A stretch of DNA of 45,947 nt from UBA1435 sp041663285 (GTDB lineage: Bacteria; Patescibacteriota; Microgenomatia; UBA12405): positions 1-45,947 of the forward strand of contig JBAZSP010000005.1 of NCBI GenBank assembly GCA_041663285.1, written 5' to 3'. Below, in pieces: positions 43,647 to 45,947 of this stretch. Under the pieces are notes generated by a model. It did no database searches, was not told the DNA's origin, and saw nothing but the letters and a program-made list of their open reading frames with translations. A program made the position numbers and the translations under genes. The first letter of the stretch is position 1. Each line of letters starts with the position of its first letter.

Positions 43647-44356
43647 AAAAAGTTTGGATAATTGCCTTAAAAGAGTGGCATTATTTGTTTTCTAATCCGG
43701 TCGGATATATTTTTGCCGGAATACTTTTGCTAGTGGCCGGATGGCTGTTTATGGGAGATTTATTTTTAATGGGACAGGCTGACATGAAGCCTTATTGGAA
43801 TGTAGTGAACTTTTTGTTGTCGGTATTTGTGCCAGCAGTGGTGATGGGCTCAATCGCCGATGAGAAAAAGAACGGTACCTGGGAAGTAATTTTGTCGACC
43901 CCAATTAGGGAGCTGGAGCTAGTGGCCGGAAAAATGCTTGGATACGGGATGTATTTGGGAATGGTGCTGCTGCTGACTTTACCAATTACCATAACTTTAT
44001 TGGTGTTGGGGAAACCGGATGTTGGCCCAATGATCGGAGGTTATATTGGAACATTGCTTTTGGCCTTGGCATATTTGGCGGTTGGGTTATTTTTTTCGAG
44101 TATAAGTAGCCAGGCGATTGTGGCATTTTTGGCAACAACGATAACATTGATTTTGAATAATTTAATCGGACAGGAGTCAGTATTAATGAAGCTACCGACA
44201 ATTTTAAGAAAAGTAGTTGAAGGGATAAGCCTTAGCAGCCGAAGCGCCAGATTTGCCGATGGGGTAATTGAGATAAGCAGTCTGGTGTTTTTTGTTTCTT
44301 GGTTAGTGGTTTTTACAATGTTAACGGTGGTGTCGCTGAAGACACGGGATAAATAA
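43643..44356 (+). CDS. ABC-2 type transporter permease (GldF-like)
   Basis: A 237-residue polytopic protein with about six hydrophobic segments. The N-terminus KKVWIIALKEWHYLFSNPVG fits the amphipathic lead helix of ABC-2 permeases. VPAVVMGSIADEKKNGTWEV with ILSTPIRELELVAGKMLGYG contains the conserved ADEK-KNGT-E/LL-P pattern of the GldF group. Later helices include TLLLALAYLAVGLFFSSISS. It overlaps the ATPase gene as ATGA and precedes the GldG-like gene by one base, so the three form one complex and operon. Confidence 0.92.
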   Translation: MKKVWIIALKEWHYLFSNPVGYIFAGILLLVAGWLFMGDLFLMGQADMKPYWNVVNFLLSVFVPAVVMGSIADEKKNGTWEVILSTPIRELELVAGKMLGYGMYLGMVLLLTLPITITLLVLGKPDVGPMIGGYIGTLLLALAYLAVGLFFSSISSQAIVAFLATTITLILNNLIGQESVLMKLPTILRKVVEGISLSSRSARFADGVIEISSLVFFVSWLVVFTMLTVVSLKTRDK

Positions 44357-44357
44357 A

Positions 44358-45821
44358 ATGAAAAAAATTGTAACTTTAGCTACCGGATTAAATATATTGA
44401 TAGTGGTAATTGTAATCAATGTTATTCTGACCATATTTCCGTTTTGGAGGATTGACCTGACCAGATCTAGGATTCATAGCCTGTCACCGGCAACAGTTAA
44501 AATTATTAAAGGGGTTAAGGATGTGGTCAATATTAAAGTGTTTATGACACAAAACCTGCCGGCGGAAGTAAAACCAGTGGCAAGTAATTTGAAAACCATT
44601 TTGGAGGAGATAAGCCGAATCAATCAAACTAAGGTAAGAGTGACCTACCTAGATCCGGCAAAAGATAATAAGCTAAAGCAAGAAGCAGAAGCGGCGGGAA
44701 TCCAGCCAATACAGTTTTCGTCGGTCGAGTCGGACAAGTTTGAAATTAGCCAGGCGTATTTTGGATTGATTATGGAATATGGTGATCAGCAAGAGGTGCT
44801 TCCGGTTGCAGGGGACATTGATAATTTGGAATATATTTTGATTGCCAGTATTAACCGGATGGTGAGTGAAAGTACTCCAAAGATAGCCTTGGCGATTGAT
44901 CCAACAAAAAAAGAAGAAACAAAACTATTTAGAGAAATTGTTAGCAGAGATTACGAAGTGACGGAGGTCCAGTTTAGCGATAAACTGATGATTGCTTCCG
45001 ATGCTGCCAGCCTGACAGTTATAGGGAACCCGGGTAAACTGGGAGAAAAGGGGTCAGCAGAAGTTAGAAAGTGGATAGAGGCCAAAAAAGGCCTGATAGC
45101 GTTTATAAGCAGGGTCGCGGTAGATTCGGGGATGCAGGCAAAGGTTAACGAAGAAAGCGATCTGGAAAAAGTTTTGAAAGAATATGGTGTGGAGATAGAA
45201 CCGAAGTTGGTGATGGACCAAAGCAGCGCGGTGGCAAATTTTAGAACGCAGCAGGGAATGTTTATTACTCAATATTTGTACTGGATGACGGTAAAACCAG
45301 AAAATATTGATAATTCGATTCCGGCGACTTCGGGAATCAGTAACGTATTACTACCTTGGGTGTCACCTATTAAAATATCAGGAAAAAACAGATCAATTTT
45401 GAAATCAAGCCAATATAACCAGCTTGACGAAACCCTGACAGACTTAGCTCCAAATTCAACCAAACGGATAAGAGAAGTAAAAGATAAGCAAACAGTGGCG
45501 GCGATAGAATCAGAGGATAAAAAAATTGCCGTGGTGTCATCAGATGATTTTATTAAAGATCAATTCGTCTACAATAATCAGCAGAATTTAGCCCTGGCTC
45601 TGAACCTGGTAGATTACTTGTCGGCTAGCTCGGACTTGCTGACCATAAGAAGTAAAAATATCAAAAGTAGTCCAATTGTAGTTGCCGATGACGGAACCAG
45701 AATAATGATAAAGGTAGTAAACATGGTTGTTCCGATGATTCTGATAATTACAGGAGCCATAATTTATCGGATTATTAGATCGAAAAGAAACAAGTGGTGG
45801 TATGAAAAGGCAAACAAGTAA
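44358..45821 (+). CDS. GldG-like ABC transporter auxiliary protein
   Basis: A 487-residue protein with one N-terminal membrane helix (about residues 10-30) and one near the C-terminus (about 456-475), bracketing a large extracytoplasmic domain. The domain starts RIDLTRSRIHSLSPATVKII and continues VVNIKVFMTQNLPAEVKPVA, typical of the ABC_transp_aux/GldG family. Later parts include VTVIGNPGKLGEKGSAEVRKW-like and IAVVSSDDFIKDQFVYNNQQ. Such proteins work with the ATPase and permease encoded just upstream. Its last 20 bases overlap the next gene. The substrate of the system is not known. Confidence 0.88.
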   Translation: MKKIVTLATGLNILIVVIVINVILTIFPFWRIDLTRSRIHSLSPATVKIIKGVKDVVNIKVFMTQNLPAEVKPVASNLKTILEEISRINQTKVRVTYLDPAKDNKLKQEAEAAGIQPIQFSSVESDKFEISQAYFGLIMEYGDQQEVLPVAGDIDNLEYILIASINRMVSESTPKIALAIDPTKKEETKLFREIVSRDYEVTEVQFSDKLMIASDAASLTVIGNPGKLGEKGSAEVRKWIEAKKGLIAFISRVAVDSGMQAKVNEESDLEKVLKEYGVEIEPKLVMDQSSAVANFRTQQGMFITQYLYWMTVKPENIDNSIPATSGISNVLLPWVSPIKISGKNRSILKSSQYNQLDETLTDLAPNSTKRIREVKDKQTVAAIESEDKKIAVVSSDDFIKDQFVYNNQQNLALALNLVDYLSASSDLLTIRSKNIKSSPIVVADDGTRIMIKVVNMVVPMILIITGAIIYRIIRSKRNKWWYEKANK

Positions 45822-45947
45822 TATTTTTGCGATAAGCCTGATATTGATGGTGGCAGGGTTGATCGCCTTGGGTGTTTTAAACCGGTGGGGGCAAGAAACT
45901 AAAGAAGCAGCACCGCTATTTGGCCAGGAAATAAGTGAAATAAAAAT
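45802..45947 (+). CDS. Start of a membrane-anchored protein, probably DUF4340-type (3' cut)
   Basis: The first 48 residues only: MKRQTSNIFAISLILMVAGL and then IALGVLNRWGQETKEAAPLF. A basic N-terminus and one membrane segment are followed by a polar part, cut by the window end. It overlaps the GldG-like gene by 20 bases. In comparable Gld-type clusters the following gene is often a DUF4340 protein, and the N-terminal look fits, but this is inferred mainly from position. Confidence 0.6.
   Translation, partial: MKRQTSNIFAISLILMVAGLIALGVLNRWGQETKEAAPLFGQEISEIK

Noticed and set aside
1..45947. Alternative genetic code (UGA read as glycine or tryptophan)
   Set aside because: Intact RF2 is present and ftsE, greA, the thioredoxin-like gene and others end naturally at TGA; no in-frame TGA interrupts a conserved domain.
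1..45947. CRISPR array, prophage, insertion sequence or transposase
   Set aside because: No regularly spaced direct repeats, phage structural or integrase genes, or transposase motifs were seen; the only repeats are short heptamers and hairpins.

Overview
This window looks like a compact genome segment from a Candidate Phyla Radiation (Patescibacteria) bacterium, most likely of the Microgenomates group. That assignment is an inference. It rests on very tight gene packing, frequent short gene overlaps, small surface proteins with TPTP-type linkers, a sortase, an archaeal-type tyrosyl-tRNA synthetase, a UvrC without its C-terminal helix-hairpin-helix domain, and almost no Shine-Dalgarno sequences. 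Several genes end in TGA and a normal release factor 2 gene is present, so the standard bacterial code applies and the UGA-glycine lineages are excluded. No prophage, insertion sequence or CRISPR array was seen. No gene-free stretch exceeds about 235 bases.

Layout. Positions 1-6559 (minus strand) form one long envelope and translation operon: a C39-like cysteine protease-fold protein, a cyclophilin lipoprotein, a thioredoxin-like protein, a small membrane protein, release factor 2, an LCP-family protein, a methyltransferase, a small secreted protein, FtsE and the start of FtsX. typA (plus) diverges from it at 6596. secA, a YdjM-like membrane protein and an nrnA-like DHH phosphoesterase form a minus operon (8431-12757). 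A small Cys-containing unknown gene (12861-13238) and the greA-lysS-HD operon (minus, 13363-16409) converge on a strong terminator. Upstream of greA lies a candidate structured RNA (16426-16577, minus) with its own promoter and terminator. It diverges from a sortase gene (16642) followed by tyrS.

From 18539 to 24781 (minus) is the nucleotide excision repair set uvrB-uvrA-uvrC. From 24854 to 27687 (plus) is a transformation-type set comM-yraN-dprA. Next come a large unknown protein with a nucleoside-phosphorylase-like C-terminal half, a GT-C membrane glycosyltransferase, tRNA-Glu(CTC) and two tandem Tat-type lipoproteins, the second carrying an Amidase_2 domain. The minus block 32492-37089 holds an M29 aminopeptidase, a ferredoxin-tailed aldo/keto reductase, a phosphohexomutase and an unknown protein. 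The end of the window has a free-standing tRNA-binding protein with argS, then lon (minus). era, mscL and a Gld-like ABC-2 export cluster follow on the plus strand and run off the edge.

Two properties cut across the window. First, at least thirteen genes have a TATAAT-like -10 element ending only 5-7 bases before the start codon, which predicts leaderless mRNAs for most operon-first genes. Second, in the stretches examined the plus strand is G-rich over C regardless of gene direction, so it is probably the leading strand. The most notable single object is the candidate ncRNA or riboswitch upstream of greA.
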